Source: H111-94 sp034436045 (GTDB lineage Bacteria; Chloroflexota; Ktedonobacteria; Ktedonobacterales; Ktedonobacteraceae). Taken from it: DNA of 28,275 bases. The position numbers and the translations under genes were made by a program. Of the stretch, positions 13,589 to 21,599 are shown piece after piece. Every line of letters starts with the position of its first letter. Positions within the stretch are counted from its first letter, which is position 1. The notes beneath the pieces were generated by a model. The model was not told where the DNA came from. It made no database searches and worked only from the letters and a program-made list of their open reading frames with translations. The stretch spans positions 1 to 28,275 of the forward strand of contig DAOTVZ010000023.1 in NCBI GenBank assembly GCA_034436045.1. Direction: 5' to 3'.

Positions 13589-16018
13589 TCACGCTTTTCG
13601 TTTTACTTTGTGCACAATCATCTCGACGAAGATGCCGCGCAAATCGCCCCAGAGTTGCTCGGCATGGGCCTCTTCCTGCGCACGTGGCAGGTGCTGAGGC
13701 GTGCCCCAACGGTCACGCACGAACAGGTCGGTCAGGTAGTGTAACGCGCCCGCGCGCTCAGGGAATTGCTGGCTGAGTATCTGGCTATACTCGTAGGGGG
13801 TCTGAGAGAGGCGCGGTGCCAGCCCTACACAGCTTGCCATCCAGCAGAGCCGCCAGAACAGGCCGGAGACGCGCGAACTAGAGGCGTAGAGGTTGCGCCA
13901 CCAGTGGACGACCAGCGCGAACAGGAAAAAGAGTAATGAGATCAGCAGCGCTCCGATAGAAATGGCTTCCAGCACCGGCATGCTCACCATGAAGACATTT
14001 CTGGCAGAGAACGTACCAGTGGGGTGATTCTTACTGGTAGTGGGGGGTGTCGCTCCAGGCGTTAGCCCAGACTTTGGTGCGGTTGTCGGTGTGGGTTGTA
14101 GCGGATGCGGGGTCGGCGTCGGTGAAGGAGATTGCGGCGGTGCGACAGGGGTGGGGAAGGAGAAGCCGGGCGTCGGGTCAAAGTCGATCCAACCGTAACC
14201 GGGGAAATACGCCTGTACCCAGCTATGTGCATCGGTGCCGTCAACCACCCATACCTTGTGCTGAGCATCGTAGTGGCCGTGAGCAAAACCATTGACCATG
14301 CGTGTTGGAATATTGAGCATGCGGGCCATCATAATCATCGCGCTGGCATAATAGGTGCAATAGCCGCTATGGGTTTTCAAAAGCCAGTCCACCACATCAG
14401 TATTGGCGGGAATGGGCGGATTATCCGTAGAGTATGTGAAGACGTGGGTATCACTCAGATGCTGCTCAAGGTCTTTCAATGCAGTATAGGTATTATTTGC
14501 CCCCACCGTCCACTGATGCATCGTCTGCAATATAGTGGGAGATTGAGAGATACTCAATGGCACTGCTTCGTAATAGACCTTCAGGATAGAGGCATTGGTA
14601 TCATTGTTCCAGAAGGTGGGATCAGCGGTCGGCAAAGGCACTTCCATCAACGACTGCTCGTTTGCCGTAACCTGCGTCGATGTGACTGTATAGCGTTCTC
14701 CTGCTACGAGTGGGCTGCGCTGCAGCCACGCAGTCGCCATGCCGTTGCTATAAATAGCGACTGGCTTAGTAAAAGAAGAGGGCTGAGGGGGGGCAAAGAT
14801 AAAATTTTTTGAACTGATCGGCGGCTGCTGAATCACTACATTCGTGACAACGTGCGTATCATCGCTTCTGACGACATCTGGCGGTATTGGCTCGTTGGGC
14901 GCAAACGATTGCTGGCTCGACGAATCAACCAGCGTGGTCCAGGTGTGCCCATCAAACTGATCGAGCGTCATCGCTTCCAGATATTGCGGGCCATTGCTGC
15001 TTGTATATTGCAGCACCTCTCCGGTGGGTAGATGAACACTATTGCTGATCGTTAGCTGGTCGCCAAAGAGATTGGCCGCCTGCTGATACGATTGCAGCAG
15101 GCCGGCCGGGTCGCGTAGCGAGATATTACCATTCGATAAATTGTTCCAGACATTGTTCATGCTGTCCCAGAAGCCGCCTCGCGGGGTCGGCTGATTGTGG
15201 AGCGGCAATAACCAGGCCGCCACCAGCGTTATCAATACCAGGGCAGAGGCAATGCGCATACAGCGCGTCGTCAACGTGTGCAACCACGCGCTATTGGTAT
15301 ACAACCCCTCTTGCTTCCATTGCACAATCTGTGCCACCAACTGCACCCGCGCAATCAGCAACAGCACCGCCGCCAGCAAAATAACCAGCAAGTAGGACAG
15401 GTCTTTTTGCGTATAGCTATAGAGGTTGACCAGCATGATCGAGCCGTAGACCAGCGCCACTAGCCAGGGCAGGTGAGCGCGGTAGACCAGCCAGCAGCCA
15501 AAGTAGCTCAAAAAGAAACAGAGGAAGGTCAGATAGAAAAAAAAGATGACATTCGTATTCGGACTGGCGAGCGCACCCATGCCGCCCAGCAGCACTGCCT
15601 TGATACTGGCGAGCAACACAAACCAGCTTACGTGAAACGCCACGACCGCCGTAAGCCAGACGGAGAACCAGTGCCCGACCAGACAAGCTGCCAGGTGCAG
15701 CAGAGCCTGTGGAACGCGCGGCAATTTAGCTACCAGCAGGCCCAGCAATAAACCAACGGCAGGCGACCAGAGTAGAATCTGGCTTTGTGGTACCCAGTGA
15801 GCATCGACAATTGCCAGCACCACGCTATAGACAGCGACAGCGAGCAACAACAGCGCCAGCCATCCCTCTTCGGGCACGGGCAGTTTTTTTACGATAGATT
15901 TTGTCGGCGCTGAGGGCGGGCGAGCAGTGGGCGGTCTGGTCGTTGAAAGGGGAATAGCACCAACATGGGATGTTCCATTTCTCTCAACTCGTCTGGCATC
16001 AATCACACTTGAACGCAT
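13589..16018 (-). CDS. TgpA-like membrane transglutaminase family protein (DUF3488/DUF4129 architecture)
   Basis: A large membrane protein of 809 residues. After a basic leader there are about seven membrane helices (roughly 50-275), then an extracytoplasmic region holding a transglutaminase-like core. Its triad is intact: Cys554 in HSGYCTYYASAMIM, His598 in TDAHSWVQAYF and Asp614 in WIDFDPTPG. A Pro/Thr-rich linker, one more helix (about 680-705) and a cytoplasmic DUF4129-like tail (YEYSQILSQQFPERAGALHYLTDLF...) follow. GAGGAG seven bases before ATG 16018 fixes the start. In TgpA operons elsewhere the neighbours are a MoxR AAA ATPase and a DUF58 protein; here neither is present, and the following genes encode PH-like and PT-rich proteins. 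The likely job is cell-surface protein modification or envelope maintenance; substrate unknown. Confidence 0.88.
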   Translation of the reverse strand: MRSSVIDARRVERNGTSHVGAIPLSTTRPPTARPPSAPTKSIVKKLPVPEEGWLALLLLAVAVYSVVLAIVDAHWVPQSQILLWSPAVGLLLGLLVAKLPRVPQALLHLAACLVGHWFSVWLTAVVAFHVSWFVLLASIKAVLLGGMGALASPNTNVIFFFYLTFLCFFLSYFGCWLVYRAHLPWLVALVYGSIMLVNLYSYTQKDLSYLLVILLAAVLLLIARVQLVAQIVQWKQEGLYTNSAWLHTLTTRCMRIASALVLITLVAAWLLPLHNQPTPRGGFWDSMNNVWNNLSNGNISLRDPAGLLQSYQQAANLFGDQLTISNSVHLPTGEVLQYTSSNGPQYLEAMTLDQFDGHTWTTLVDSSSQQSFAPNEPIPPDVVRSDDTHVVTNVVIQQPPISSKNFIFAPPQPSSFTKPVAIYSNGMATAWLQRSPLVAGERYTVTSTQVTANEQSLMEVPLPTADPTFWNNDTNASILKVYYEAVPLSISQSPTILQTMHQWTVGANNTYTALKDLEQHLSDTHVFTYSTDNPPIPANTDVVDWLLKTHSGYCTYYASAMIMMARMLNIPTRMVNGFAHGHYDAQHKVWVVDGTDAHSWVQAYFPGYGWIDFDPTPGFSFPTPVAPPQSPSPTPTPHPLQPTPTTAPKSGLTPGATPPTTSKNHPTGTFSARNVFMVSMPVLEAISIGALLISLLFFLFALVVHWWRNLYASSSRVSGLFWRLCWMASCVGLAPRLSQTPYEYSQILSQQFPERAGALHYLTDLFVRDRWGTPQHLPRAQEEAHAEQLWGDLRGIFVEMIVHKVKRKA

Positions 16019-16082
16019 TCCAAAACTCCTCAAGGCGACAATAATCCATCCTGTTTCTTCCAGTATACAATCTAAACCGGAG

Positions 16083-16127
16083 AAAAACAGCATCTTGAGG
16101 CACTTTTAGGACTAAATCCTCAAGATG
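16083..16127 (-). terminator. Rho-independent terminator after the MFS gene
   Basis: Read on the minus strand, CATCTTGAGG (complement of 16118-16127) pairs with CCTCAAGATG (complement of 16091-16100) around a 17-base loop. CTGTTTTTC follows. It isolates the MFS transporter from the transglutaminase operon downstream. Confidence 0.8.
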
Positions 16128-16174
16128 TGTCATGTTTTGGACTGCTTCGCAAGCCATCACAAATTCTTTCAATT

Positions 16175-17632
16175 CTACACCGGCGCTGCTATCTGTCGCC
16201 GTCGCCCAAAGAAGAGCAGCAGCAACGTGGGGGCAATAAGCAGGCAGCTTGCGCCGAAGACGAACGAGGTTGAGAGGCTCACATTGGTCTGCAACCAGCC
16301 AGCAATTGTCGGGCCAATACTGTAGCCGATGCTCCATGTCACCGAATAGAAGCCGCTCAGCGTAGCGCGATAGCGATCAGATACCTTCTCCATCGCAAAG
16401 GCGGCGTAGATCGGGTCAATCAGCGTGCGTAGCAGGGAGCGCGTGTACTCGCCGCCAATCGCCAGCCAGATTGAGGGTGCAAAACCAATTAAGATCATCA
16501 ACGGCGCGCTGACATACTGTACAAACGTAATCAGCCGCAGCTTGCCCCACCGCTTCACGAAGAGGGGCGAGGTCAGCGAGAAAATTCCGCCCGCCAGGCC
16601 GGAGATCGTGAAAATAACGCCAAGTGGGCCAGGCAGCAGATGGAAACGCAATACAAAGTAGAGCTGAATGAGCGCCACCACTGAGCCTTCGCCCATCGTA
16701 AACAGCAGGTCCGGTACCAGCAATTGCGCAAACAGTTTTACAGGTAGCCCTTCCTTTGCGCTGCTATCGGCCTGATACCCGGCGGGGGCATCACTGTATG
16801 TAGTGGCATCCCTTATGGGTGACGTGCCTGTCGATGCCACATCTTTAGGGAGCGCTGGCAAGACGATATTGGGCATCTGAGGCGGCGCAACGTTCTCTGT
16901 TACAGGCGCACCTGTGGTAGTCAAGGTACGCTTCGGCTCCCGCAAGAACCAGAGCGGCAGGCCAAAGACGAGCGTAAAGAGTGCCGCCGTCAGCACGCCC
17001 CAGCGCAGTGGCACCGTGCTGGCCGCCGAAACATGGAGTATGCCCGCCACAAATTCAGGAATGGCCCCGCCCAGCAGGTTGCCCAAAGCTCCTACACCGA
17101 GCAACAGAAAGCTATTCAGCGCCAGCACACCCACGCGCTGCTGCTCGCTGCTGCTTTCCGTCAAAATAGGGATATTCGTCACCCAGTAGGCGCTGGCCAC
17201 CACGCCCTGTAACAGGCTGGCACCGAGCAGTAGTGGCGCAACGGTCATCAAGCCGGTGATAGCCAGGAAGAGCGGGGTGAGTAAGGCCGAAACCAGCAGA
17301 ACTGGCTTACGCCCCAGGCGGTCGGCCAGCAGGCCAATCGGTATCGCGCCCAGCAGAGAGCCAATCGCACCCATTGCATTCAGCACGCCGATGAAGTCCG
17401 GCTTGTAGCCCAGGCTGTGCGCGTAGTAGGTGATGTTCAAGGTTGAAATGGTTATCTGAAAGCCCTTACCAAGTGTGAAGAAGAGCAGTAGATAGACGTT
17501 GAGCGGCAGGTCACGCCAGGATGGTAGAGGTATTCTTCGTTTAAACAGCAATATCTCTCGTGTCACAGGTTTAGAGGTGTTTTGTGCCAAAGGCATAGTA
17601 GAGTTGCTCCAGAGTCTAAGATGATCGCTCAT
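16175..17632 (-). CDS. Major facilitator superfamily transporter
   Basis: A 12-helix secondary transporter of 485 residues. The MFS signature GLLADRLGRKPVLL lies in the loop between helices 2 and 3. The first helical half spans about 45-225, and a long cytoplasmic loop of about 80 residues (REPKRTL to LPVKLF) precedes the second half. That loop includes a stretch from a 35-bp DNA repeat (TTYSDAPAGYQA). Substrate cannot be assigned; the pattern is that of sugar or drug exporters. ATG 17632 lacks a good SD, but TATAAG lies about nine bases upstream with CTAACA 17 bases before it, so a near-leaderless start is likely. ATG 17596 with GGAG 10 bases upstream is the alternative. It has its own terminator. 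Confidence 0.87.
   Translation of the reverse strand: MSDHLRLWSNSTMPLAQNTSKPVTREILLFKRRIPLPSWRDLPLNVYLLLFFTLGKGFQITISTLNITYYAHSLGYKPDFIGVLNAMGAIGSLLGAIPIGLLADRLGRKPVLLVSALLTPLFLAITGLMTVAPLLLGASLLQGVVASAYWVTNIPILTESSSEQQRVGVLALNSFLLLGVGALGNLLGGAIPEFVAGILHVSAASTVPLRWGVLTAALFTLVFGLPLWFLREPKRTLTTTGAPVTENVAPPQMPNIVLPALPKDVASTGTSPIRDATTYSDAPAGYQADSSAKEGLPVKLFAQLLVPDLLFTMGEGSVVALIQLYFVLRFHLLPGPLGVIFTISGLAGGIFSLTSPLFVKRWGKLRLITFVQYVSAPLMILIGFAPSIWLAIGGEYTRSLLRTLIDPIYAAFAMEKVSDRYRATLSGFYSVTWSIGYSIGPTIAGWLQTNVSLSTSFVFGASCLLIAPTLLLLFFGRRRQIAAPV
16772..16806. repeat. 35-bp in-gene repeat, copy 2 (MFS loop)
   Basis: CTGATACCC...CGGGGG...ATCACT...ATGTAGTGG matches 12695-12729 at 30 of 35 positions. The GATACCC/GGGCATC stem is kept with one weak pair; the second palindrome is degraded (CACTGTATGTAGTG). 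It encodes TTYSDAPAGYQA on the minus strand in the large cytoplasmic loop. Confidence 0.7.
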
Positions 17633-17810
17633 TTGTCCGGCTTATAGCGTACCATATCGGCCATGTTAGCTACAATGGACGAAAGGACAGGTTCATGCAG
17701 ATCCATTATTTATCTGATGTCTTAGAAAAATTAGGAAGAGTTTAACAGGTACTTAAAGTCTTATTGTTGACTTGATTTATGTAAATAGTCATGTTACTTT
17801 ATAGGAGTCA

Positions 17811-17824
17811 AGTGTAATTACACT
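17811..17824. promoter_or_regulatory. 14-bp perfect palindrome upstream of the GlsB-like gene
   Basis: AGTGTAATTACACT reads the same on both strands. It lies 92 bases before the GlsB-like ATG, just downstream of a TTGACT (17767-17772) that could be part of a promoter with a poor -10. It has the look of a dimeric repressor site (GntR- or MarR-like), but I cannot name the regulator. The rest of 17633-17916 is a divergent promoter region without genes. Confidence 0.35.
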
Positions 17825-17916
17825 CTCGCGCTGTCACGTCGCTGCCTCGATAGAAGAGACATCCGCACGCGATAGCCGGGTGATTGTAGATAAGTCAGAA
17901 GAGGAGAAATCTATCC

Positions 17917-18219
17917 ATGATGACAAGTGCCATGCTTGTTCTTGGTGCCGCACTCACCCCAGGCGGCCTGATCGCCTGGCTGGTTGTTGGCCTGATTGCC
18001 GGCTTTCTGGCGAGCCGCATTATGCGTGGACGTGGCTACGGCATCATCGGTGATATCATCGTCGGGCTGATCGGTGCCTTTATCGGCGGACTGATCGCCA
18101 ACCTGCTTATTCCAGGCGCAACTTTCGGCTTCTGGGGCAGCATCGTCGTCGCCTTCATCGGTGCCTGTATTCTGATTGCCATTCTGCGCGCCATCTCCGG
18201 CGGTCTTCGTCGCGTGTAG
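17917..18219 (+). CDS. GlsB/YeaQ/YmgE-family stress-response membrane protein
   Basis: A 100-residue, very hydrophobic protein with three membrane helices. The family hallmark is clear: a Gly-rich first helix (GGLIAWLVVGLIAGFLASRIMRG), then GYGIIGDIIVGLIGAFIGGLIANLL, and a last helix WGSIVVAFIGACILIAILRAI. Members (transglycosylase-associated proteins) are small envelope proteins linked to stress responses; their molecular role is poorly known. GAGGAG 10 bases before ATG 17917 supports the start (ATG 17920 is equally close). Its TAG stop (18217-18219) is the first part of a palindromic element whose other end holds the stop of the convergent osmC-like gene. Confidence 0.88.
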   Translation: MMTSAMLVLGAALTPGGLIAWLVVGLIAGFLASRIMRGRGYGIIGDIIVGLIGAFIGGLIANLLIPGATFGFWGSIVVAFIGACILIAILRAISGGLRRV

Positions 18220-18303
18220 GAGATTGGTTCACCGCGTCCGTGCATACACATCGATCCACCTGGAGACTCCTGAGCATGACGGATGCGGTGAACCGGCTCC
18301 TAC
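18217..18303. repeat. Palindromic element joining two convergent genes and carrying both stop codons
   Basis: GTAGGAG...GGTTCACCGCGTCCGT from 18216 pairs with ACGGATGCGGTGAACC...CTCCTAC ending 18303, around a spacer of about 36 bases. The TAG at 18217-18219 ends the GlsB-like gene on the plus strand. The TAG at 18302-18300 ends the osmC-like gene on the minus strand. The element therefore serves as the shared 3' end of both, and its hairpin could act as a two-way terminator or mRNA 3' stabiliser, although no T-run follows. Confidence 0.85.
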
Positions 18304-18719
18304 GGGTTTATCGTATGTGTGTGTGTAATGCGAGCAGTTTTGCTTAGCATAGCCTCTACACCGCAGTAGCGCGTCTCGCTGAGTTCGATGGCGCGCTCTA
18401 CCCATTCTACACTAAGGTTTTCGCCGTGTAACTCGTGTTCCACCGCTATCTCAGTGTAGACCTTGGGGTGCTGTTCGGCCCGCTTGCCATGTACTCGCAA
18501 TGTGTAGCCGGTAATGCGCATGTGACGTTTGTATAAAATCGAGAGAACACTGATACCGGTGCAACCGGCCAGTGCGACCAGCAGCATCTCCATCGGGCTG
18601 GCTCCCATAGCCTGTTTCTGTCCATCCAACATATCCAGTTCGATGCTGTGGCCCGAACCGGTGGTGACATTGAAGTGCATCCCTTCCTGCAACCGTGCAG
18701 TTACGTACATCTCCTGCAT
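18300..18719 (-). CDS. OsmC/Ohr-family peroxide-handling protein
   Basis: A 139-residue protein of the OsmC family, which reduces organic hydroperoxides with two reactive cysteines. Here these are Cys53 in LLVALAGCTGISV and Cys119 in ETRYCGVEAML. The GQKQAMGASPMEMLLVAL segment before the first Cys is diagnostic. It fits the general YhfA/OsmC-like branch better than Ohr, but this is a soft call. GAGGGAG about seven bases before ATG 18719 fixes the start. A longer frame upstream would begin inside a repeat element and is not credible. The TAG stop lies at the end of the palindrome shared with the GlsB-like gene. Peroxide defence next to a stress membrane protein is a plausible pairing. Confidence 0.88.
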   Translation of the reverse strand: MQEMYVTARLQEGMHFNVTTGSGHSIELDMLDGQKQAMGASPMEMLLVALAGCTGISVLSILYKRHMRITGYTLRVHGKRAEQHPKVYTEIAVEHELHGENLSVEWVERAIELSETRYCGVEAMLSKTARITHTHTINP

Positions 18720-18740
18720 AAATTTCTCCCTCAAAATCTG

Positions 18741-18864
18741 TAGGAACGCGATGATGAATTTTATCACCCGAAACCAACAATAATTCCATGCCGTAGGGGC
18801 GTGATGAATCACGCCCTTTTCGCCCGTCTCTCCGCACTCAAGGCGTGATGAATCACGCTCCTAC
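18741..18864. repeat. Composite dispersed repeat, copy at the 3' end of the RNase Z-like gene
   Basis: It starts GTAGGAACGCGATGATGAAT and continues TTTATCACCCGAAACC, matching the junction GTAGGGGCGTGATGGTGAAT/GTTTTCAGCCGAAACC of the 6.4-kb array. Then GTAGGGGCGTGATGAATCAC (18793 on), a spacer (TTTTCGCCCGTCTCTCCGCA) and GGCGTGATGAATCACGCTCCTAC (18842-18864) make the inverted pair. The right end supplies the TAG stop of the downstream minus-strand hydrolase gene. Confidence 0.82.
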
Positions 18865-19592
18865 AAGACAAATGACAGAAGGTCGTGGCCGATAATGAAG
18901 GTGCCACGATAGCCTTTCTGTTCTGCCGCCGCTTGCAGAGTTGCTCTATTCAGTGGGCGATACAGGTGCGAGCAGACAATCACACGGGCCTGGGTGGCAG
19001 CGGCCAGCGCGACCAGTTCCTCGTCGCTCGGATGGCCCGCATCAATGACGGCTATATCCACATCTTTCAGCGCGGCGATCTCCTCCTCGTGAACATACGA
19101 ATCGCCGGTCAATACATACGTTTTGCCACGATAGGTGAAGCGCAGGCCGTGATTGCCAGCAGGCGGTAAAGGTACTGACGTAAAGGTGTGGCCTTCGATA
19201 CTGAATGCTGGCGCAGTGATCTCGTGTACCACGATGGAGTAGTGTGACCGTTGCAATGAGGATGCGCCGAAAAGCTTCATCAGTCCATCGACCAGGCGGT
19301 GCACACCGGTCGGGCCATAGATATGCAAGTCGGCCTGGCGCGGGTTCCGCTGTGACCACGCTCCCGCCTGAAGCAGCGGTATGAGGTCCGAGACATGATC
19401 GGGATGAAAATGCGATAGCACGATATGCTGCAATTGCTGATGTTGCACACCCGCATCTAACAGACGCTGAGCCACGCCATGCCCACAATCGAACAGAATC
19501 AAGGTACCATCTAATTCCAGCAACACGCTAGAGGCGCGCCGCTCATGCTCAAGCTGACATGTCCCCGTACCCAGCAGGGTCAACAAACTCAT
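18861..19592 (-). CDS. RNase Z-like metallo-beta-lactamase hydrolase
   Basis: A 243-residue zinc hydrolase. It opens with LLTLLGTGTCQLEHERRASSVLL (a typical RNase Z/ElaC-like beginning) and has the metal motif SHFHPDHVSDL (H61, H63, D65, H66). NHGLRFTYRGKTYVLTGDS and the late CSHLYRP follow. The group includes tRNA 3' endonucleases and several phosphodiesterases. The flexible exosite arm of true RNase Z is not obvious, so I would not call it rnz. GGGAG 10 bases upstream sets ATG 19592. The last codons (SFVL-TAG) run into the repeat at 18741-18864, which supplies the stop. Confidence 0.82.
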   Translation of the reverse strand: MSLLTLLGTGTCQLEHERRASSVLLELDGTLILFDCGHGVAQRLLDAGVQHQQLQHIVLSHFHPDHVSDLIPLLQAGAWSQRNPRQADLHIYGPTGVHRLVDGLMKLFGASSLQRSHYSIVVHEITAPAFSIEGHTFTSVPLPPAGNHGLRFTYRGKTYVLTGDSYVHEEEIAALKDVDIAVIDAGHPSDEELVALAAATQARVIVCSHLYRPLNRATLQAAAEQKGYRGTFIIGHDLLSFVL

Positions 19593-19753
19593 AGGATAAG
19601 GCTCCCTTCGTACTATTCTTCGCGTTCCCATCAGGATCATGGTACGAGAGGGAGCCGGGAAAACGCAAGAGGCGGACGAGCGGGAAAAGTCGTCTACTCC
19701 TCTGCCTATTTGATGAATCTTGTTTGTTTCAGACTAAAAGCTTATATTCATAG

Positions 19754-20074
19754 CTAATACATGTTGTTACCATACATAGCACCATAGCCACCATAAGAGG
19801 GATACGGGTAGTACATAGAGGGATAAGGACAATAGCCCATTAGAGGGAAGAAGGAATAACCATAGCCATAACCATAACCATAGCTATAGCCCATGCCATA
19901 GGGCTGATAGGGCAGGTAGTTATTGCCACAGCCACAGGGGGGATCCTGCGTGGTACTGGTCGTTGGGTCTGTCCCCTGACCTCCAATGACGGCACCCAAC
20001 ACGCTTTCTCCATAGGAGATAAGTTTCGCACGGTGCAACCCACTCTTGCGAGATGGTAATTGTAATGTTTTCAT
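19754..20074 (-). CDS. Small Gly/Tyr/Pro-rich protein, unknown function
   Basis: A 106-residue protein in two parts. Residues 1-30 look like a conserved leader (MKTLQLPSRKSGLHRAKLIS, then YGESVLGAVIGG) ending in a Gly-Gly. A Thr-rich stretch and a CGCG motif (47-50) lead to a tail dominated by Tyr, Gly and Pro (YSYGYGYGYGYSFFP, YPYPSYGGYG). AGGGA nine bases before ATG 20074 supports translation. There is no membrane helix. The leader-plus-simple-core layout recalls ribosomally made, modified peptides or secreted adhesive or structural peptides. No modification enzyme or exporter is adjacent, so this is speculation. It stands alone between a hydrolase gene and a long AT-rich intergenic region. 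Confidence 0.6.
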   Translation of the reverse strand: MKTLQLPSRKSGLHRAKLISYGESVLGAVIGGQGTDPTTSTTQDPPCGCGNNYLPYQPYGMGYSYGYGYGYGYSFFPLMGYCPYPSMYYPYPSYGGYGAMYGNNMY

Positions 20075-20663
20075 CGTCAACATCCCTTTCTCATATCTAT
20101 CTTTCAACATTACGTCTTGTCAGAGTCGTTCAAAAACTTTAACACTATTCTATTTTTTATATGGATGATGTATAGAACTAACTTGATCACAGACACACTC
20201 AGGTTCCTTTGTCACCCCTCCTTTCGTAAACTTTCCGTTAGCCCGCTAACATATTGTCAGCACCTTTACGCTTTGCCAGGGCGTATCTCCTCAAGGAGTA
20301 TCTTTATCGTAGCATTTTTCAGAGAATTTGTCAAAGTGAACAGATATAAATTATATTATGGTATCGGCATATTATACAAATAATTATACGTCTTTATGTA
20401 TTTTACAAATTCTTCGATCAGGCTAGCATATAATCGGGTCGAAGCATGGTAGGGATATACGCGAAGATCTGGTATCATATCTCAATGCAGGCTTCGTTAC
20501 CGGACAAAACTTGAAAAATAGCAAACAAGCTCTACAGCGATACTACAGTCGGCAAGACACATCTTATTTTTTAGTATATAGCAGTCTTGACATGAGTAGT
20601 ATATAATAGGATTAACCTCTCTAAGGTTCTTCATAACTCGCTCTTAGTTTTCTAAGGAGTACG
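20075..20663. other. Long AT-rich intergenic region (589 bases) without a convincing gene
   Basis: It holds the divergent promoters of the Gly/Tyr-rich gene and the histidine kinase. I see GTTAGC-CC-GCTAAC (20237-20250), a short palindrome. TTGACA (20587-20592) and TATAAT (20602-20607) are near the kinase gene but only nine bases apart, so they cannot both belong to one normal promoter. AACCT/AGGTT (20614-20628) is a small hairpin. An 88-codon plus-strand frame at 20117-20383 has no RBS and no recognisable domain, and I do not call it. Confidence 0.5.
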
Positions 20664-21599
20664 ATGTTGGAAAGCTCGGCTCGCACAGATCAGGCAACAC
20701 AGGCCGAGATACACGCATTGCGACAACGGGTGGCGCAATTAGAGCAGGCACTGGCCAACCAGAGTCGGTCTGGCGCTGCGTCGGCATGCTCATCGGATGC
20801 ATGTCTGCACCTGGAAGAATTTCTCGGCATTATCAGCCATGAACTCAAGAACCCGTTGACGACCATCAACGGGAATATTCAGATTGCTAAACGTTGTCTT
20901 CAGACATTATTGACTGAAGAACACAGTGTGGCGTGTGTGCAGGAATGCTATGATCTGATGTATGAGATGCTGAGCAGAGCGGAACAACAGGTGCGCATCC
21001 AGAATCGTCTGGTCAACGACCTGCTTGATGCTTCACGCTTGCAAACTCGACTGCTCACATTAGATAAACAGCCACATAATCTACTTACGCTGATACGGGG
21101 AATTATTGAGGATATACGTACCAGTATGCCACAACGCATCATTGCGCTAGAAGCACCAGATATTAGTGACATTCCCGTGCAGGTTGACAGTGATCGCATT
21201 GGACAAGTACTGATGAATTATTTGACCAATGCACTCAAATATGCTGATGCTTGCCAACCGGTGGTTGTGCGCGTAGAGGTCAAGGATCAAACCGTAAGGG
21301 TGGCAGTAGAGGATAAAGGGCCGGGGATTCCAACGGAGCAGCAGCAGTATATCTGGCAGCGCTTCTATAAAGTGCCGGGGATTCGTGCGCGTAACGGCTC
21401 TGGGACGGGGCTTGGCCTGGGCCTCTATATTTGCCGCACATTGATCGAATATCATGGCGGGCAGGTAGGCGTAGAGAGCGAAGCGGGCCGTGGTTCAACC
21501 TTCTGGTTCACGCTTCCTTTAAGGAGCAAAAAAACGAACAATGGAGCAGATACATTCTGTCATGATGCAGATAGGCGCTTTGAAAAACCGCCTGCTTGA
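20664..21599 (+). CDS. Soluble sensor histidine kinase
   Basis: A 311-residue kinase with no membrane helix and no recognisable sensor domain. A coiled coil (about 12-33, AEIHALRQRVAQLEQALANQ) leads to the H-box GIISHELKNPLTTI (His59), then the N-box (NYLTNALKYAD), G1 box (DKGPGIP), F-box (QRFYKVPG) and G2 box (GTGLGLGLYI). It would be cytoplasmic and receive its signal through a partner or through dimerisation. AAGGAG six bases before the ATG sets the start. The catalytic domain ends at FWFTLPLRSKK; a further 21 residues are read from DNA that also encodes the start of cobT, an overlap of 59 bases. No response regulator is adjacent. Confidence 0.9.
   Translation: MLESSARTDQATQAEIHALRQRVAQLEQALANQSRSGAASACSSDACLHLEEFLGIISHELKNPLTTINGNIQIAKRCLQTLLTEEHSVACVQECYDLMYEMLSRAEQQVRIQNRLVNDLLDASRLQTRLLTLDKQPHNLLTLIRGIIEDIRTSMPQRIIALEAPDISDIPVQVDSDRIGQVLMNYLTNALKYADACQPVVVRVEVKDQTVRVAVEDKGPGIPTEQQQYIWQRFYKVPGIRARNGSGTGLGLGLYICRTLIEYHGGQVGVESEAGRGSTFWFTLPLRSKKTNNGADTFCHDADRRFEKPPA

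Noticed and set aside
18261..18303. Classical rho-independent terminator between the GlsB-like and osmC-like genes
   Set aside because: The palindrome is long and good, but there is no T-run on either strand, so I record it as an element and not as a proven terminator.
20117..20383. 88-codon plus-strand frame in the AT-rich intergenic region
   Set aside because: There is no Shine-Dalgarno sequence, no recognisable domain, and the composition is as expected for AT-rich spacer DNA.
20587..20607. TTGACA and TATAAT as a promoter of the histidine kinase gene
   Set aside because: The spacer is only nine bases, too short for one sigma-70 promoter. Each box might belong to a different weak promoter.
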